64,000 bases of DNA from Gordonia sp. KTR9 (GCF_000143885.2 NC_018581.1:2294001-2358000); one strand, 5' to 3'. Positions 16,872 to 26,604 are shown, counted from the stretch's first letter. Notes: generated by a model not told the origin, from the sequence alone. Translations and numbers: made by a program.

Positions 16872-17995
16872 CCGCCCATCCTCCCGAGTCCATCGCCTGG
16901 GCCTACCTGGCGCGGGTCGCCGAACCGCCCTGTGCCGCGGTCATCGCGCTCGTCGACGACATCGGCCCGGTCGAGGCCGCGTCGGCGATCCGCCGGCGCA
17001 CTGTGCCCGCCGGTCACGACGCGGTGCTCGCCGCGACCGCGGCTCGATTCGATTCCGACTGTGCACCAGATGATCTCGACGCCGCCGAGCGGATCGGTGC
17101 GCGCCTGGTGACCCGAGCCGACCCGGAATGGCCGGCCTGGTCACTGCTGGCGCTGGGGCAGGCCGACACCGCGGCGCGCGGTGGTGAACCGCTCGCGCTG
17201 TGGGTACGCGGCCCCGCCCGGCTCGACGACCTGGCCGCGGCGTCGGTCGCGTTGATAGGATCGCGCGCCGCGTCGTCCTATGGCGAACACGTCACGCAGA
17301 CGCTCGCGTCGGGAGTGTCGGCCCAGGGTTTCGCGGTGCTGTCCGGCGGAGCGTTCGGCATCGACGGTGCTGCCCACCGCGCGGTCGTCGCGGCGGGCGG
17401 GGTGACCGCGGCGGTGATGGCCTGTGGGATCGACCGGGACTATCCGGCGTCGCACTCGGCTCTGTTGGCCGCGATCGCGCGCACGGGCGCGGTGATCAGT
17501 GAATATCCGCCGGGGACGACGGCCGCCAAGCACCGGTTCCTCACCCGGAACCGCCTGGTCGCGGCGATGAGTGGTGCGACAGTGGTGGTCGAGGCGGGGC
17601 GGAGATCCGGCGCGGCGAACACCGCCGCGTGGGCGCGCAAGCTCGGCCGGCCCCTCGGCGCGGTGCCCGGCCCGGTCACGTCGGCGACCTCGGTCGGCTG
17701 CCATCGGATGATCGCCGACGAACTCGCGGTGCTGGTCTCCGACGTCGCGTCGGTCGTCAACCTGGTGCGCCCCGATGGTGGCGGTGACATCGGCCGCGGC
17801 CGCACGAAGCCGACCGACGGGCTCGACGCCGAGCAGCTGCGGGTCCACGACGCCATTCCCGGCCGCGGCGGCGTGGGGATCGACGAGATCGCGTTCGCCG
17901 CGGGCCTCGACATCGGCGTGGTGCGGTCGGCGCTCGCGCACCTCGACGTCACGGGACACGTGCAGAACGTCGACGGACGGTGGCGGCTGGCGTGA
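16868..17995 (+). CDS. dprA: DNA processing protein DprA
   Basis: 375 residues. DprA binds single-stranded DNA and loads RecA in transformation; many non-competent bacteria keep it. The Rossmann-fold core is clear: VALIGSRAASSYGEHVT, VLSGGAFGIDGAAHRAVVAAGG, VMACGIDRDYPASH, ISEYPPGTTAAKHRFLTRNRLVAAMS and VEAGRRSGAANTAAWARKLGR when read in parts. A C-terminal winged-helix region follows (GVGIDEIAFAAGLDIGVVRSAL). The GTG start overlaps comM (GTGA). It converges with the tetR remnant two bases after its stop. Confidence 0.95.
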   Translation: MTAHPPESIAWAYLARVAEPPCAAVIALVDDIGPVEAASAIRRRTVPAGHDAVLAATAARFDSDCAPDDLDAAERIGARLVTRADPEWPAWSLLALGQADTAARGGEPLALWVRGPARLDDLAAASVALIGSRAASSYGEHVTQTLASGVSAQGFAVLSGGAFGIDGAAHRAVVAAGGVTAAVMACGIDRDYPASHSALLAAIARTGAVISEYPPGTTAAKHRFLTRNRLVAAMSGATVVVEAGRRSGAANTAAWARKLGRPLGAVPGPVTSATSVGCHRMIADELAVLVSDVASVVNLVRPDGGGDIGRGRTKPTDGLDAEQLRVHDAIPGRGGVGIDEIAFAAGLDIGVVRSALAHLDVTGHVQNVDGRWRLA

Positions 17996-17997
17996 CC

Positions 17998-18575
17998 TCA
18001 GCGGCGGGTGAGGATGTCGATGATGACATGCAGATCTTCGACCGTCGCCTCGTTGAGACGGCCGTGCGCATGGACGTAGCCGATCCCCGCGTACAGCAGT
18101 GTGGTGGCGCGAGCGTGTGCCTCGGCCTCGGAGAACCCGAGTTCACGCATCGCGGAGATCGCGATCGAGAAGATCCGGCAGTCGAGCCGGTCGACCGAAT
18201 CCGCGATTGTCGGATCGGTCTCGGCCCACCGCCGCAGGGCCGACTCCATCGCCCGGCGACGTGGATCGGACAGCAGTCGCGCCAGCGCGTCGACACGTTC
18301 GATCGGCGGCAGGGACTCGAGCGACTCGATCCGGGCGGCCGCTGCCGACTGCGCTTGCCGACAGTGCTCGGCGAGCGCGGTCTTCAGCGCACCGATGTCG
18401 GTGAAGTGCCAGTAGAAGCTGCCCTTCGTCACACCGAGCCGGCGCTCAGGCGTGAGATCTTGAGGGCGTCGATGCCGTCGTCGACCAGGATTTGCGTCGC
18501 CGCCTCCAGCCAGTCGTCGACGCTGAGCCGTGAACCGCGGCGCGGGGTGGATTGATCCACGGGCTGATCCGGCAT
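17998..18575 (-). pseudogene. TetR-family regulator disrupted by a single-base frameshift
   Basis: Read from the ATG at 18575, the minus strand codes for an N-terminal TetR helix-turn-helix (LSVDDWLEAATQILVDDG, then IDALKISRLSA) and then meets a TGA at 18431. Adding one C near 18439-18442 restores SRLSARLGVTKGSFYWHF, the canonical TetR recognition helix, and joins it to the 144-residue remainder, giving a normal protein of 192 residues. The C-terminal ligand-binding part is fully open and well formed (LYAGIGYVHAHGR). This is either a recent inactivating deletion or a base-call error in a GC-rich run. It is divergent from the siderophore-interacting protein gene, which it might have controlled. 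Confidence 0.85.
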
Positions 18576-18688
18576 GGAGTCACCTCTGGTCGGGTCTCAC
18601 GACGTCTGATTTTAGTAATGGCAAAGTCTCAGATGCACATCGCTTGATCAGTAGAAAACCTTACAACTGCGGATGGGTGGTTCGCTCG

Positions 18689-18719
18689 GCTAAAGCTAAG
18701 GGTCCCCTAAACAGAGGGG
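18689..18719 (+). promoter_or_regulatory. Possible iron-regulator (IdeR/DtxR-type) site before the SIP gene
   Basis: GCTAAAGCTAAGGGTCCCCTAA (18689-18710, described in parts) contains the near-palindrome TAAGGGTCCCCTAA. Against the 19-base DtxR/IdeR consensus, as I recall it, 12 positions match on the reverse strand. A small CCCCT/AGGGG hairpin overlaps its 3' end (18705-18719). It is followed 31 bases later by the gene for a ferric-siderophore reductase. The surrounding 18600-18665 stretch is unusually AT-rich. Confidence 0.4.
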
Positions 18720-18749
18720 CGTAAGGTGACCTCTGAAAAGGGAGGTTCG

Positions 18750-19616
18750 ATGGCGAAACGCGTGAACACGATGACGGTGCTCCGGAGCGAGCGGATCAGT
18801 CCGCACTTCGTGCGCCTGTACCTGGGCGGTGAAGGGTTCGAGGACTTCCAGCCGGCAGTCGGCAAGTCCGGGGAACCCGACACCGACATGTATGTGAAGT
18901 TCATCTTCGCACCGCCGGGTGTCAGCTACCCGGAGCCGTTCGATCTGCAGGAGGTCCGTGCCAACGAGCCCCCGGAGCGTCAGCCGGTGCTGCGGACCTA
19001 CACCGTTCGCCGCGTCGATGCGGCCGCTCGTGAGCTCGTCGTCGACTTCGTCGTCCACGGGAGCGAGGGCATCGCCGGTCCCTGGGCGGCCGCGGTCGGC
19101 TCGGGCGAGACGATCCGCTTCGTCGGACCGGGCAGCGGTTATCGCCCGCGTGCGGACGCCCCCTGGCACCTGCTGGCCTGCGACGAGGCCGGCCTCCCCG
19201 CGGTCGCCGCTGCCCTCGAAGCGCTTCCCGCCGACGCCGTCGCCAAGGTGTTCATCGAGGTCGCCGGACCCGAGGACGAACTCGATCTCGACGCGCCCGC
19301 CGGGGCGGAGATCACGTGGGTGCATCGCGGCGGGCCCGCGGGCGAGGTCGACGACTCACTCGCCGGCGACAACGCGCCGCTGATCGAAGCGGTCCGCGCC
19401 ACGGAGTGGCTCGACGGCGAGCCCCACGTGTTCATCCACGGTGAGGCGCAGGCGGTCATGCACAATCTGCGGGCCTACGTCCGCAAGGAGCGAGGAGTGG
19501 GGGCGGCGAACGCCTCCATCTCCGGATATTGGCGGCGCGGACGGACCGAGGAAGGCTTCCGCCAGTGGAAGGCCGACCTGCGGGCCGAGGAGGAAGGGGT
19601 CGGCGCCCAGGGCTGA
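18750..19616 (+). CDS. Siderophore-interacting protein (ferric-siderophore reductase)
   Basis: 288 residues of the SIP/ViuB family: an FAD-binding barrel followed by an NAD(P)H-binding domain, reducing Fe(III) in imported siderophores so that iron is released in the cytosol. Visible are [17 protein letters not shown], the flavin motif [25 protein letters not shown] and the C-terminal [20 protein letters not shown] and [19 protein letters not shown] 18750 is chosen because AAGGGAGG (18737-18744) lies six bases upstream. A possible iron-responsive operator precedes it, and a broken tetR gene faces the other way. Confidence 0.92.
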   Translation: MAKRVNTMTVLRSERISPHFVRLYLGGEGFEDFQPAVGKSGEPDTDMYVKFIFAPPGVSYPEPFDLQEVRANEPPERQPVLRTYTVRRVDAAARELVVDFVVHGSEGIAGPWAAAVGSGETIRFVGPGSGYRPRADAPWHLLACDEAGLPAVAAALEALPADAVAKVFIEVAGPEDELDLDAPAGAEITWVHRGGPAGEVDDSLAGDNAPLIEAVRATEWLDGEPHVFIHGEAQAVMHNLRAYVRKERGVGAANASISGYWRRGRTEEGFRQWKADLRAEEEGVGAQG

Positions 19617-19702
19617 CGACGTCCTGGGGATCGGGCATCGATTCGGCCACGACGCCGCGTGTGCGGTTGCACCCGGATGCCCGACACGATGAGGTCGTGA
19701 CC

Positions 19703-20587
19703 ATGCTCGACGACTTCGCCGACCACCTGCGCCTGGAGAAAGGGCGCAGTGAGCACACGATCCGTGCCTACGTCGGTGGCGCGCGCGCACTGGTCTCGTT
19801 CGCCGGTGCCCGGGGTGTCGCGGTCGGCGACATCGACCTCGCCCTACTGCGGGCCTGGCTCGCCGAACTGACCCGGCGGGGAGCGGCGCGTACGACCGTG
19901 GCCCGACAGGTCTCGGCGGCGAAGACCTTCTGCGCGTGGGCGGTCCGGGAGGGGTATCTGGCCACCGACCCGTCGCAGCGACTGAAAGCGCCCAAGGCGC
20001 ATCGGACGCTGCCCGCGGTACTGGCTCCCGCCCAGGCCGAGGCCGCGATCGCGGCCACCAGCGCGGATCGCGCGCCCGACGACCCGCTCGCCCTGCGCGA
20101 CCGGGCCATCGTGGAATTGCTGTACGCCAGTGGGGTTCGCGTGGGGGAGTTGTGCGGGCTGGATGTGGGCGACGTCGACGCCGACCGGCGGGTGATGCGG
20201 GTGATCGGCAAGGGGGACAAGGAACGTTCGGTCCCGTACGGCGAGCCGGCCGCGCGCGCGGTCGACGACTGGCTCCGCGCCGGGCGCCCGGCTCTGCTCA
20301 CCGACGCCTCGGGGGCGGCGCTGCTCCTCGGCGCCCGCGGTGGTCGGCTCGACCAGCGGATGGCGCGCTCGGTCGTGGCACGCGCGGTCGCCGCGAGCGG
20401 CGGGCCGGCGACCGGACCGCACGGACTCCGGCACAGCGCCGCCACGCACCTGCTGGAGGGCGGCGCCGACCTGCGCGTCGTCCAGGAACTACTCGGTCAC
20501 TCGTCGCTCGCGACGACGCAGATCTACACCCACGTGAGCGTCGAACGCCTACGCGCCGTCCACCGTCAGGCGCACCCCCGCGCCTGA
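19703..20587 (+). CDS. xerC: Tyrosine recombinase XerC
   Basis: 294 residues. With XerD it resolves chromosome dimers at dif during division. The SAM-like N-terminal domain is [20 protein letters not shown]. Catalytic residues are seen in order: Arg in [13 protein letters not shown], Lys in [12 protein letters not shown], His-x-x-Arg in [16 protein letters not shown], His in [17 protein letters not shown] and the nucleophilic Tyr of the same segment. ATG 19703 has GAGG eight bases upstream; GTG 19697 is too close to that site. Its fixed place near dprA and rpsB marks it as the housekeeping enzyme, not a phage integrase. Confidence 0.95.
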   Translation: MLDDFADHLRLEKGRSEHTIRAYVGGARALVSFAGARGVAVGDIDLALLRAWLAELTRRGAARTTVARQVSAAKTFCAWAVREGYLATDPSQRLKAPKAHRTLPAVLAPAQAEAAIAATSADRAPDDPLALRDRAIVELLYASGVRVGELCGLDVGDVDADRRVMRVIGKGDKERSVPYGEPAARAVDDWLRAGRPALLTDASGAALLLGARGGRLDQRMARSVVARAVAASGGPATGPHGLRHSAATHLLEGGADLRVVQELLGHSSLATTQIYTHVSVERLRAVHRQAHPRA

Positions 20588-20616
20588 GGCGCATCCGTTC
20601 GGCCCGTCCGGCGCGG

Positions 20617-21126
20617 TCATCCGACCGGTTTGAGCCGGACTCGCACCGCGCCGAGCAGACCCAGGGGGTCCAGGTAGTCCGCTCCGCGCCCGCTGCCGCG
20701 CCGAGCGCCCCAATGCAGGCAGACGAGCACCGGGCATCCCGGATGCCCGCCGATCACCGTTCCGATGATCTCGCCGCGCGAGACGTGGTCGCCAGCGTCG
20801 ACGTCGGCCTCGACCGGCTCGTATGTGGTGATCACGCCGTCGGGATGCGACACCGAGACCAGCGGCCGCCCGGCGACGGTTCCCGCGAACCGCACCCGGC
20901 CCGCGCCTGCCGCACGGACGGCCTGGCCGGGCCCGGCGGCGAGGTCGACGCCCCGATGTCCTGGCTGCCACCGCTTCTCGGGCTCGTCGTAGGCCGTCAC
21001 GACGGTCGGCCGGGGCGCCAGCGGTACCGTGTACGCCTCGCCCGAGTCAGCCGTCGCGACCGGACCGGCGAACCAGAGGGCGGCGAGCAGGATGGCGGCC
21101 ACGAAGCGTGGCGTTGGAGTTCGCAC
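20617..21126 (-). CDS. Secreted M23-family metallopeptidase
   Basis: 169 residues from the GTG at 21126. A short signal sequence (RFVAAILLAALWFAGPVATA) is followed by an M23/LytM domain that would cleave peptidoglycan peptides. The zinc ligands are visible as HxxxD in PGHRGVDLAAGPG and HxH-like CLHWGARRG. The ribosome site is weak, and the frame stays open for about 150 codons upstream, so the start is uncertain; the signal peptide guided the choice. It is divergent from rpsB with 331 bases between, as in mycobacteria. Confidence 0.85.
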   Translation of the reverse strand: MRTPTPRFVAAILLAALWFAGPVATADSGEAYTVPLAPRPTVVTAYDEPEKRWQPGHRGVDLAAGPGQAVRAAGAGRVRFAGTVAGRPLVSVSHPDGVITTYEPVEADVDAGDHVSRGEIIGTVIGGHPGCPVLVCLHWGARRGSGRGADYLDPLGLLGAVRVRLKPVG

Positions 21127-21457
21127 GGTGGTTGGACGCACCGGAGGCCGAGTGGGATCCGCCGGATCGGCGACCCGATGCCGGATCCGCCCCCCGACGT
21201 GGGCGAAGGCGTTTTGGTGTTCGTTCCGTGGCGGCGTAAACTTCTGACCGCACCTCATCGCGCGTTGGTGAGGTGACTTCGCGCGCCTGCATTCAGTTCT
21301 GTGCCGCTCGGGGCTTCGACGCTCTGACCAGCACAGTCGACGGACACACGCCAAGTGAGCAGTCCCGGACGGCCCAAGCCGTATCGGGTGGCACTCGGCC
21401 GCAGGCGCCAGGGTCGGTACCGACGGTGCCGACGACAACTGCGAGAAAAGGACGATC
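21127..21457 (+). promoter_or_regulatory. rpsB promoter and leader region
   Basis: TTGGTG (21214-21219), a 17-base spacer and TAAACT (21237-21242) form one of the clearest -35/-10 pairs in the window and point toward rpsB, about 210 bases away. A hairpin CACCTCA/TGAGGTG (21251-21257 with 21269-21275) lies at the start of the transcript. The rest of the leader shows no recognised element and no gene. Confidence 0.65.
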
Positions 21458-22279
21458 ATGGCTGTCGTGACCATGAAGCAGCTGCTGGACAGCGGCGCAC
21501 ACTTCGGGCACCAGACCCGCCGTTGGAACCCGAAGATGAAGCGATTCATCTTCACCGACCGCAACGGCATCTACATCATCGATTTGCAGCAGACGCTGAC
21601 CTACATCGACAAGGCGTACGAGTTCGTCAAGGAGACCGTCGCCCACGGCGGCACCATCCTCTTCGTCGGCACCAAGAAGCAGGCCCAGGAATCGATCGCC
21701 GCAGAGGCGACCCGTGTCGGCATGCCGTACGTCAACCAGCGGTGGCTCGGTGGCATGCTCACCAACTTCTCGACCGTCCACAAGCGCCTGCAGCGCCTGA
21801 AGGAGCTCGAGACCATGGAGCAGACCGGTGGCTTCGAGGGCCGCACCAAGAAAGAGATCTTGATGCTGACCCGCGAGAAGAACAAGCTCGAGCGCACGCT
21901 CGGCGGTATCCGCGACATGGCCAAGGTCCCCTCGGCCGTGTGGGTCGTCGACACCAACAAAGAGCACATCGCCGTCGGTGAGGCACGCAAGCTGAACATC
22001 CCGGTCATCGCGATCCTGGACACCAACTGCGATCCCGACCTCGTCGACTACCCGATCCCGGGCAACGACGACGCCATCCGCAGCGCAGCGCTGCTCACCC
22101 GCGTCGTGGCCTCGGCCGTGGCCGAGGGTGTCCAGGCCCGTGCCGGTGCCGCCAGCGGCGACGCCAAGCCCGAGGCCGGCAGCGGCGAACCGCTGGCAGA
22201 GTGGGAGCAGGAACTGCTGACCCAGGCCGCAGCACCGGCCGGCGGCGACGCCGCGGCCGACGCACCGGCTGCTCAGTAG
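21458..22279 (+). CDS. rpsB: 30S ribosomal protein S2
   Basis: 273 residues. Recognised by [77 protein letters not shown] and the C-terminal [35 protein letters not shown]. The last 40 residues are an Ala/Gly/Glu-rich extension beyond the E. coli protein. An AGAAAAGGAC ribosome site precedes the ATG. It is co-transcribed with tsf, 56 bases downstream. Confidence 0.98.
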   Translation: MAVVTMKQLLDSGAHFGHQTRRWNPKMKRFIFTDRNGIYIIDLQQTLTYIDKAYEFVKETVAHGGTILFVGTKKQAQESIAAEATRVGMPYVNQRWLGGMLTNFSTVHKRLQRLKELETMEQTGGFEGRTKKEILMLTREKNKLERTLGGIRDMAKVPSAVWVVDTNKEHIAVGEARKLNIPVIAILDTNCDPDLVDYPIPGNDDAIRSAALLTRVVASAVAEGVQARAGAASGDAKPEAGSGEPLAEWEQELLTQAAAPAGGDAAADAPAAQ

Positions 22280-22335
22280 TCCCCACTGCTCTGCAGTCCG
22301 GTCCCAACACACTTCCCGAAGGAGGCTCGCCAACG

Positions 22336-23160
22336 ATGGCGAACTACACCGCAGCTGATGTGAAGCGTCTCCGTGAGCTCACCGGCTCTGGAATGCTCGA
22401 CTGCAAGAACGCGCTGGCCAACAACGACGGCGATTTCGACAAGGCCGTCGAAGAACTGCGCATCAAGGGCGCCAAGGACGTGGGCAAGCGCGCCGAGCGC
22501 TCCACCGCCGAGGGCCTGGTCGCGGCCAAGGACGGCGCGCTCATCGAGATCAACTCCGAGACCGACTTCGTCGCGAAGAACGGTGAGTTCCAGCAGCTCG
22601 CCGACGACATCGTGAACGCGGCGGCCGCGGCGAAGACGAACGATCTCGACGAGCTGAAGAAGGCTCCGCTCGGCGACGGCACCGTCGATGAGGCCGTGGC
22701 GGCACTCTCGGCCAAGATCGGCGAGAAGCTCGAGCTGCGTCGCGTGGCCTACTACGACGGTCCGGTGGCCGTGTACCTGCACAAGCGTGCATCCGATCTG
22801 CCCCCGGCCGTCGGCGTGCTCGTGTCCTACACCGGCGAGGGCGCGGGTGCCGAAGAGGCCGCCCGCGGCGCCGCCATGCAGGTCGCTGCTCTCAAGGCGC
22901 GCTATGCCACTCGCGACGAGGTCCCCGCGGACGTCGTCGAGAACGAGCGTCGTATCGCCGAGCAGACCGCCAAGGAGGAGGGCAAGCCCGAGCAGGCTCT
23001 GCCCAAGATCGTGGAGGGTCGCGTCAACGGCTTCTACAAGGACGTCGTGCTGCTCGACCAGTCGTCGGTCCAGGACTCGAAGAAGACCGTGAAGGCACTG
23101 CTCGACGATGCCGGCGTGACCATCAAGGGCTTCACCCGGTTCGAGGTCGGCCAGGCCTGA
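22336..23160 (+). CDS. tsf: Elongation factor Ts
   Basis: 274 residues. EF-Ts exchanges GDP for GTP on EF-Tu. The N-terminal UBA-like domain [40 protein letters not shown] is standard, as is the core [14 protein letters not shown] (with the TDFVA motif contacting EF-Tu). The coiled region [19 protein letters not shown] and the end [10 protein letters not shown] are also typical. GAAGGAGG lies upstream of the ATG. It is followed by a long terminator hairpin. Confidence 0.98.
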   Translation: MANYTAADVKRLRELTGSGMLDCKNALANNDGDFDKAVEELRIKGAKDVGKRAERSTAEGLVAAKDGALIEINSETDFVAKNGEFQQLADDIVNAAAAAKTNDLDELKKAPLGDGTVDEAVAALSAKIGEKLELRRVAYYDGPVAVYLHKRASDLPPAVGVLVSYTGEGAGAEEAARGAAMQVAALKARYATRDEVPADVVENERRIAEQTAKEEGKPEQALPKIVEGRVNGFYKDVVLLDQSSVQDSKKTVKALLDDAGVTIKGFTRFEVGQA

Positions 23161-23173
23161 TCGAACTCGCCAC

Positions 23174-23210
23174 ACATCGCCCCGTCTCCGCCGAGGAGAC
23201 GGGGCGATGT
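23174..23210. terminator. Bidirectional terminator between tsf and the MFS gene
   Basis: A 16-bp perfect stem (23174-23189 with 23195-23210) with a five-base GCCGA loop lies 13 bases after the tsf stop and 4 bases from the end of the converging MFS gene. It can serve both transcripts. Confidence 0.85.
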
Positions 23211-23214
23211 GCGT

Positions 23215-24900
23215 TCACGGGGTCTGTCGCGTCCGTAGCGCTGTCGTGAGTACCGCGATCGCGACGGCGACGAGACCCAACGTCACGAGGGTCGTCCGCA
23301 GGGCGGCCAGGAAAGTCCGGGCCGTCACCGACCGCGCCGCGTCCTGGGTCCAGGGCCGCGCCTGCGCCGCGACCGCCGCGATCGCCGGCGACGTCGGGCC
23401 GCCCGCGCAGGCCGGCGCCGGTCGTTCCGGATGAGCGGATCTCAGCTGCTCGCCCGCGCAGGATGCGAAACGATCGGCGACCGCCACGTGCAGCACCGGG
23501 CGAACCGGTGAGTCCGGCAGCGCCGCAACGAGTTCGGCTCGTACAACCGGAACCGTCTCGGCGGTCTGCCCGGCCACCTGTCCGAAGAAGAACAGGGTGA
23601 CGACCGCCAGCCCGATCGAGGCGCCGATCTGCTGAACCGTGGGGATCGTCCCGGTTGCCGTGCCCACCGTGGACTCGGTCGTGTCGGACAGGATCACGGC
23701 CTGCAACGGTGCGATGAACAGGCCGGTTCCCAGACCGCCGAGTACGAGGGGACCGAGGATGCCGGGCCACGGCAAGGTCTCCGCTGCCGGTTCGATGATG
23801 ATCGCGAGCCAAACGAATCCGGCTCCGACGGCGAGGGCCCCAGCCGTCAAGGTGTGCGGGGCCGTGAGCCGGACGACCACCCGTGGCGAACAGAGCGAGC
23901 CGACGGCAGCACCGATTGCGAAGGGCAGCGCCAGCATCCCGGTCCGGAACGCCGAGTAGCCGAGTCCGAACTGGGCCGAGATCGACACGGTGAAGAAGAA
24001 CCCGGCGAACACGCTGAAGAACAGAAGCGACAGGAGAAGCCCGACCGTGAACCGGCGGGAGGCGAACAGTCGTGGTCGCAGCAGGGGAGTGCCACCCCGG
24101 GCGTCGACGCGCAACTCGTGAAGGGCGAACAGCGCCAACAGGATTCCGGCCGTCCCGATCATCACCCACAGGATCGGGGGCCACCCCATCTCGCGTCCGA
24201 GGGCCAGCGGGTACAGCAGCAGGAACAGCGCCGTCGCCGACATGACCACACCCGGGACGTCAACCCGTCCCGGCGTCGGCTCACGGGCGGCGGGCAGGCG
24301 GCGGTGGGCGAGCAGGCAGGAGAGCACGCCCAGTGGGACGTTGACGAAGAAGATCGCTCGCCAGCCCCATCCGAGAACGTCGGCGTCGACGAGGAATCCG
24401 CCGACCACCGGGCCGAGGATGGCGGCGAGACCGGCCACGGCCCCGTAGACGCCGAAGACCAGTCCGTGGCGTCTCTTGTCGAAGAGGGCCGCGATGAGCG
24501 CCAGGGTCTGCGCAGACATGAGCGCCGCACTGACACCCTGTAACCCGCGAAACGCGATGAGTTCACCCGGCCCGGTCGACACACCGCACAGCACCGATGT
24601 GACGGTGAAGGCCACCATGCCGATCACGAACATCCGGCGGCGTCCGACTCGGGCCCCCAGTGTCGCCGCGGTCAGCAGGGTGCAGGCGAACGACAGCGTG
24701 TACACCGTCAGCACCAGGAGTTGCTGCGACGTCGACGCGCCGAGGTCCCGGGCGAGATCGGGCAGGGCGATGTTGACGATGGTGGTGTCCAGCATCTGCA
24801 TGAACACCCCGAGCAGGCATCCCGCGAGAGCAGCCCAGGCTCCCGGGCGATCGCCGATCGCGCCGGTCGGCCGCCGGCCCGCCGCGGGGCCGGCGGTCAC
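23215..24900 (-). CDS. MFS transporter, 14-TMS drug/lipid exporter (DHA2) type
   Basis: 561 residues in the cytoplasmic membrane. The DHA2 signature is visible: LAGCLLGVFMQMLDTTIVNI, ALPDLARDL, LTAATLGARVGRRRMFVIG (motif A) and GPVVGGFLVDADVLGWGWRA (motif C region). About 14 hydrophobic helices are separated by short loops, with one long extracellular segment rich in Cys and Pro near residues 470-520. The GTG start overlaps the upstream acyltransferase stop, so the two are one transcription unit. That pairing suggests export of an acylated lipid product rather than a drug, by inference. Confidence 0.88.
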   Translation of the reverse strand: MTAGPAAGRRPTGAIGDRPGAWAALAGCLLGVFMQMLDTTIVNIALPDLARDLGASTSQQLLVLTVYTLSFACTLLTAATLGARVGRRRMFVIGMVAFTVTSVLCGVSTGPGELIAFRGLQGVSAALMSAQTLALIAALFDKRRHGLVFGVYGAVAGLAAILGPVVGGFLVDADVLGWGWRAIFFVNVPLGVLSCLLAHRRLPAAREPTPGRVDVPGVVMSATALFLLLYPLALGREMGWPPILWVMIGTAGILLALFALHELRVDARGGTPLLRPRLFASRRFTVGLLLSLLFFSVFAGFFFTVSISAQFGLGYSAFRTGMLALPFAIGAAVGSLCSPRVVVRLTAPHTLTAGALAVGAGFVWLAIIIEPAAETLPWPGILGPLVLGGLGTGLFIAPLQAVILSDTTESTVGTATGTIPTVQQIGASIGLAVVTLFFFGQVAGQTAETVPVVRAELVAALPDSPVRPVLHVAVADRFASCAGEQLRSAHPERPAPACAGGPTSPAIAAVAAQARPWTQDAARSVTARTFLAALRTTLVTLGLVAVAIAVLTTALRTRQTP

Positions 24901-26318
24901 GGTGCGAGAGCCGGCAGCGAGGGTCGGTAGTCGCCCAGGTCGGCGACCGCCGACATCACCGCGACGAATCGTTCGACGTACTGCGTCACGGACTCATGAG
25001 CGATCTCGGTGTCGGGGTACAGCAACGTGATCGAGGTCTCGCCGGAGAACCGGTTGACCCACATGTACACCTCCTCGCTGCTGCCGCGATTACCGAAGAG
25101 GCACCCGTTCCCGGCTTCGAAGATCTCGACGCCCGGGAGCTTGCGGACGTCGATGTAGGACACCATCGGGACCGCCCAGCCGGATCGGACCGCGATGCCG
25201 TCGCCGGATTCCACGAGTTCGAGGACCCGGTGGAACGATATGTCGGTCAACTCTTTTCCGGACTCGTAGCTGCGCGCGGCCTCCGGTGCCAGCGAGCGGA
25301 ACGTGGTGTCGTCGTCGACGGTGAGCGGAACCGGGATCAGACTCGTGAACCAGCCCACCGACTTCAGCTCCGCGGCGCCCGACCTCGTGCTCTTCGGCGT
25401 CATCCCGAAATACTCACTCCGGCCGGTGAACTCGGCATAGACGAGGGCGGCTGCCGTCATGATCCCGGCGATCATGTTGGCTCCCAGTTCGCGACAGATC
25501 TGTTCGAAACGCGCGGCCGTGGGCTCGTCGAACAGGGTCGAGTTCACGATTGCGCTGCGCGTATACGTCTGCCCGCCGGTGCCGAGCGGCAACGGGAAAC
25601 TCGGCAGGCGCCCACCGTTCGCCTGCACCAGATCGATCCAGCGCTGGACGTGCGGCGATCGACGGGTCAGCCGGCGCGACACGTCGCGCTCGCGCGCGCA
25701 GTAGTCGAGGTAGCTGCCGACCGGGGGCAGCTCGACGTCGCCACCGAAGGCCTCATTCATGTAGAGCGACAACAGGTCCACGCAGGTGATCGCCTGTGAG
25801 ATCCCGTCGGTGTTGAGGTGATCGGCCGCGGCGTAGAGCGTGAACCCGCCCTCCCACTCGATGGCCCCGAAGGTGAAACAGTCCCAGTTGAACGGCCCCG
25901 AGGTCTCGTCCTGCACATGCGTCCGCAGCTGCGGGGCGTCGCGGTCGCCGTATGCGACCGGAACCATGTCGACGACTTCCGGGGGCACGAGATGGCGGAG
26001 GACCGAACCGTCGTCCTCCATCGAGAACCAGGACCGGAAACTGTCGTGGCGCCGCACGAACTCGTTGACCGCGATCGTCATCGCGGAGACGTCCAGAGGT
26101 GCCGAGACGTCGAACGCCATGAGACAGAGCCGGGCGAAACGGAACCCCGCGGACTCGTTGCGCCAGGCCACCCGCAGGTACTCCTCCTGCTGGTGGGACG
26201 GCGGGGAGGGATGCACAGGAGCCCGATCGGCATTCGTCACCGAAGCGAGGGAGGCCACCCAGCTGGTCAGGTGACCGGCGCGGGGCTCCCATTCCTCGAT
26301 GAGGCCGAACTTCATCAT
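24897..26318 (-). CDS. PapA-type condensation-domain acyltransferase
   Basis: 473 residues. The protein is one stand-alone condensation domain with the active-site motif HLNTDG (His167, Asp171), as in the polyketide-associated PapA enzymes that acylate trehalose or phthiocerol lipids. Other family-like parts are EFVRRHDSFRSWFSM, the central NMIAGIMTAAALVYAEFTG and VGWFTSLIPVPL. No carrier-protein or adenylation domain is present. ATG 26318 was chosen over ATG 26315 because GAGG lies seven bases upstream of it. It is followed by an overlapping MFS exporter and lies divergent from an antigen-85-like gene, which together point to surface glycolipid synthesis. Confidence 0.85.
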   Translation of the reverse strand: MMKFGLIEEWEPRAGHLTSWVASLASVTNADRAPVHPSPPSHQQEEYLRVAWRNESAGFRFARLCLMAFDVSAPLDVSAMTIAVNEFVRRHDSFRSWFSMEDDGSVLRHLVPPEVVDMVPVAYGDRDAPQLRTHVQDETSGPFNWDCFTFGAIEWEGGFTLYAAADHLNTDGISQAITCVDLLSLYMNEAFGGDVELPPVGSYLDYCARERDVSRRLTRRSPHVQRWIDLVQANGGRLPSFPLPLGTGGQTYTRSAIVNSTLFDEPTAARFEQICRELGANMIAGIMTAAALVYAEFTGRSEYFGMTPKSTRSGAAELKSVGWFTSLIPVPLTVDDDTTFRSLAPEAARSYESGKELTDISFHRVLELVESGDGIAVRSGWAVPMVSYIDVRKLPGVEIFEAGNGCLFGNRGSSEEVYMWVNRFSGETSITLLYPDTEIAHESVTQYVERFVAVMSAVADLGDYRPSLPALAP

Positions 26319-26604
26319 GTGTGTACCTCGATTCGCCTGCGGGAAAGTGGATTCGGCGACCGATGCACGACAGGTGCCCGAGGTTCCCCGGACGGTGGAG
26401 CGGCCGACCGGGACGGACCCTACCGCACGGTAACCTCGGCGGTCGCCGAAACAGGGACAACCACGGTGTGATGAGACGCTGTAACAGTCCTCGTCTCTCT
26501 GTGTCATCGAATGCCGTTGTGGTGCCGGACGATTGACCCATGTGGACATCCGGCGGTGCGTCGGGCACACTGCCGTGGTTGCGTGTGACGCCGGTCGCAC
26601 CCGG
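26319..26604. promoter_or_regulatory. Divergent control region between papA-like and mycolyltransferase-like genes
   Basis: It contains the 12-base palindrome TACCGCACGGTA (26421-26432) and a split inverted repeat CGGCGACCG/CGGTCGCCG flanking it at a distance. No clear -10/-35 pair was assigned. Shared regulation of both directions is plausible. Confidence 0.3.

Noticed and set aside
18425..18450. Programmed frameshift in the tetR gene
   Set aside because: There is no slippery heptamer or downstream stem, and TetR proteins are not known to use frameshifting; a mutation or read error is simpler.
19703..20587. Tyrosine recombinase as evidence for a prophage or genomic island
   Set aside because: It is XerC by sequence and by its fixed place near dprA, and no phage genes, att repeats or tRNA lie nearby.
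23215..24900. Calling the MFS gene a specific drug pump
   Set aside because: The DHA2 family is broad, and the overlap with a PapA-type gene argues for a lipid product at least as strongly; no substrate was assigned.
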